DNA of 64,000 nucleotides. Source: Lytechinus pictus. Its lineage: Eukaryota > Echinodermata > Echinoidea > Temnopleuroida > Toxopneustidae. Shown piece after piece: positions 61,248-64,000 of the stretch (position 1 is the first letter of the stretch; every line of letters begins with the position of its first letter). The notes under the pieces are model-generated. The model ran no database searches. It was not told the origin of the DNA and saw only the letters and a list, made by a program, of their open reading frames with translations. The DNA lies in assembly GCF_037042905.1 (NCBI RefSeq), contig NC_087261.1:15536917-15600916 (forward strand). The letters are read 5' to 3'. The position numbers were made by a program, and so were the translations under genes.

Positions 61248-61493
61248 CACTGTAAAAAAATATTGGGTAAAATTTTAACCAGAATTAGGGTAATTATGTG
61301 TCCAACCAATTTGGGGCATTATTTTACCAAATGCGGGAAGCATATTGTCCAGTAAGGTTGAAAAAATAAGCAGCAATTACTGGAGGATGGGCAAAATTTT
61401 ATTCACACTGGATAAATAAAAATGCCCCCAAAGAAATGCCCAATGTTGGTTGGACACATAATTACCCTAATGGAGCATTTTACCCAATATTTT
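61248..61493. mobile_element. Palindromic MITE, CACTGTAAAA termini
   Basis: Preceded by TA and starting CACTGTAAAAAAATATTGGG. Arms TTAGGGTAATTATGTGTCCA and TGGACACATAATTACCCTAA pair exactly, and ATATTGGGTAAAAT pairs with ATTTTACCCAATAT. The extreme right terminus has been lost. A left-arm fragment is at 17464-17560. Confidence 0.75.
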
Positions 61494-61747
61494 GTGGAGT
61501 TTCCCCAAAAAAGATGTCACATACGCCGTGTCGCGCGATCTCATATATATTGGCCAACTTCACAATCATCCATCGGCAGTGATCAAACGGAAGATGCATA
61601 TTTGTAAATGTATTCAAATTGACAAAATGAAATAACCATAGCTGTGAAAAATCACCGAAAACAAATTAAAAAAACAAGGTGGTAATTAAAAAATGGTTTA
61701 ACCCTCTTCATTGGGATCCAATCAAAATCATTAGACAGATAATCTTA

Positions 61748-62018
61748 GGGCCTTTTCACACGTGAATCTTGAATCATCATTGTAATGGTGATTACAATTC
61801 GTCTTTAGAATCATCGGACCGTTCACACTGAAAATTCGTAACGTAATTTGAGTGACACTTAACTGGAATTCACCTCCGGATTAGAATTTGAATTCGTGAT
61901 TTTGATTAGCGTTCGTGATTCTAGTTTGGTTTCACACGCGCTAAAAACTCGTCATTAGCCTTATTTTTCACTGGAATCATCATTCAAATTATGATTTTTT
62001 GTACCGTGTGAAAGGGCG
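61748..62018. mobile_element. 271-bp MITE with GCCTTTTCACACG termini
   Basis: Left end GGGCCTTTTCACACGTGAAT, right end ACCGTGTGAAAGGGC, inverted. The interior repeats GTGATTCTAG/AATCATCATTC-like blocks in both orientations. No coding capacity. Confidence 0.6.
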
Positions 62019-62019
62019 G

Positions 62020-64000
62020 AAAATATGTTTCAAATAGCAAAATTCAGTGTGACTCGGATAACATCGACTGCTTCGCTAATTTATGCTGCCAATAATTCGT
62101 ATTGGTTTTTATTTAGTCATTTATAAGGAAAAATTGAACGTCTTAATTCTTGTTTTTTCTCCTTTCACTTTACTTATTATACCTTTAACTTTGCATTGTT
62201 TTCACATAATGACAATTTAAGCATTTCGGAAATTGCTAATATATCTCTATAATGTAGCAAACTTTATATCTTTTTCTCATTACAAAATAAAATGATGATT
62301 TATTGATCCTCTCCATGGCCAATTTCAATCGAAATGACGGATATTATTTATTAATTTCGATGTTTTTTTATATATTTTTGTTTACAGTAAATCCTCTATT
62401 TCCTTCAAAGCTAAATTACTCAAGGACATTAAGATTCGAATATAGCATTTGTAATTTCCGAAGAAAATACCAGCTCATGTGCCCGTGACCTTTGAAGTCA
62501 CTGGGTCATCGGATAGCGATTGTGACGTTAAGAAACCTATCGTCGGATATCCGGCACTGATAATCTCAACGGTGAACACTGAACAGCAATGATGAGAATT
62601 TAGTCCATGTGATGCTTTGTCTTATGATGTCAAAGCCTCGGCAAGCCTATCTAATGGCAGCACAGTTAAAGCCGGGTTAATGAAAGCAACCCTTTATATC
62701 CTTAGGCAAAAAGCGCTTACTAAATCTAGCTATTATTATCACTATCATCAGCATTTTCTTTTCTATTATCATTATATTCTATTAATTGTTATGTTGTTGA
62801 CTGATTTTTCTTTGTTTTTCTACACCAATGCATTATTATTATCTATATTATTATTATAAATTCCGAGAATTGAACTAAATGAATTGAATTTATTATCCAT
62901 TGAGTAAGAATGAATGTGAATCAATGATCCCATATTTATTGCAGCCAATTTGACGCTTCATTCTTCACTATACCAGTGTAACAATTGGTAACCTTGTCGT
63001 TCATCCCCTTATTTTGGAAGTTCAGTCCATCCCATTTTAAGACATATACATGTTTATCATATAACAAAACGTAAAAATATTTTGCCTAATAATTTTCACG
63101 CTGAATACAGCATTAAATTGAAAAATAGTGAAAAATAGTGAAAATAGTGAAAAATTTTATATTCTCCCTTAAAGTGATTTGTTATTTATAAAAAAAATCC
63201 TCGCTTTTGCCCTCTTTAAGATGGCGGCCGTGCGTTTCAATTCGTGACAGTCGAATTGCACGCACGTCAATACGAGCGATTTCTTCAGTGTCAATATATT
63301 GTAATAAAACATCTCTATCACATTGCTTCTCACGCATCATGTTGCGGTATGACTATTTGTATACTAACTCATCATGACCATGAAGGTCTTCTGCGAAAAA
63401 AAGCATTACCTTATACTACTCCAGAGGGTTCAATTCACTGCATAAAATGGGTTGATTTGCTCTGTTAAAACTCTGTCTCACTACACTTACGGATGCAAAG
63501 AGGATGTAAAGGCCCGTTCCCACTGCAAAGAGGATGTAAATGAACGGGGGGGGGGGGGGTCGTGCCATCCGTTGCTTGGAAAACGCCATGCATCCGTTGT
63601 GTACTCATTGCATACGTGCTTCATACGCGTTATCCATCCAGCATCCGTCCACTGTGATTTCATCCGAACAAACAGTTTTGAGCTGCACAAAACTTTCAGA
63701 ACGGATGAACTTTCCGCAGTGTACGATATAAATCCGCAACATATACGAGCAACAAACGTTCCATGTCCGTTGTCATCCGTAAAACGTCCGCTCTATCCTC
63801 TCTGCATTCTCTGGGTATCCGCGCAACCCACATCCACTGCAGCTGAACAACGAACAGGGGGGATAAGGTACATGGAACGTCTAAACAATATCGTTAGTAG
63901 CGTTGAAATAGAAAGGATGTAAACGTATACATCTCGTATATAAAGTATTCAAAAACCCCGATTACCACTTCGGAGCTGTTATCCACTTCCGTCCGCTTTC
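62020..64000. other. Right edge, no gene recognised
   Basis: AT-rich DNA with a (TTA)n patch near 62740-62860 and, from about 63480, a repeat-like segment rich in ATCCGT words with a G tract (63546-63559) and two GCAAAGAGGATGTAAA copies 40 bp apart. The 156-residue frame across it has no domain. Confidence 0.4.

Noticed and set aside
63452..63922. 156-residue plus-strand frame at the right edge
   Set aside because: Composed of repeat-like ATCCGT words and a G tract; a frame in the opposite strand is equally open.

Overview
The window is animal nuclear DNA: AT-rich, with large introns, phase-conserved short exons, tRNA-derived SINEs, many short palindromic DNA transposons and long homopolymer C/G tracts. 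The gene content (SRCR, WSC and CCP/sushi receptor exons in tandem) and the repeat style (arrays of a GCGAGCGCGAAGCGCGAGC-type motif, tRNA-headed SINEs) suggest an echinoderm, most probably a sea urchin. That assignment is inference; no species-diagnostic gene is present.

All genes that I can support lie on the minus strand and form a tandem cluster of one receptor type. Gene A (59,385 to 50,275, 8 coding/5'-end exons plus a probable 5' untranslated exon near 59.8 kb) is complete: signal peptide, SRCR domain split over two exons, WSC domain, CCP domain, Thr/Pro-rich stalk, one transmembrane helix and a 371-residue tyrosine-rich tail; the spliced frame is 720 aa. Gene B (about 45,682 to 6,552) has the same eight exons in the same order and the same intron phases, giving about 593 aa, with a 27-kb first intron. 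Its tail carries a textbook ITAM spacing. Gene C runs off the left edge; only its WSC exon (1,351-1,653) and CCP exon (552-749) are visible, and I could not find signal-peptide or SRCR exons for it. The ectodomain fits an innate-recognition or adhesion receptor, and the tails of A and B suggest different phosphotyrosine outputs.

Layout: 0-6.5 kb, gene C fragment and the spacer to gene B; 6.5-18.3 kb, gene B exons 2-8 with SINEs and a duplicated 457-bp repeat in the introns; 18.3-45.5 kb, intron 1 of gene B, filled with transposable elements (hAT-like elements with 8-bp target duplications, a palindromic Tc1/mariner composite at 37.0-39.2 kb, TA-flanked fold-back MITEs, an exact 332-bp tandem duplication); 45.5-50 kb, gene B first exon and the A-B spacer; 50.3-59.8 kb, gene A, with a transposon-borne array of nuclear-receptor-like DR1 motifs in one intron; 59.8-64 kb, the presumed upstream region of gene A, with two perfect CRE palindromes and further MITEs.

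Exon limits were read from the sequence by matching GT/AG sites, domain continuity and reading phase; none has transcript support here.
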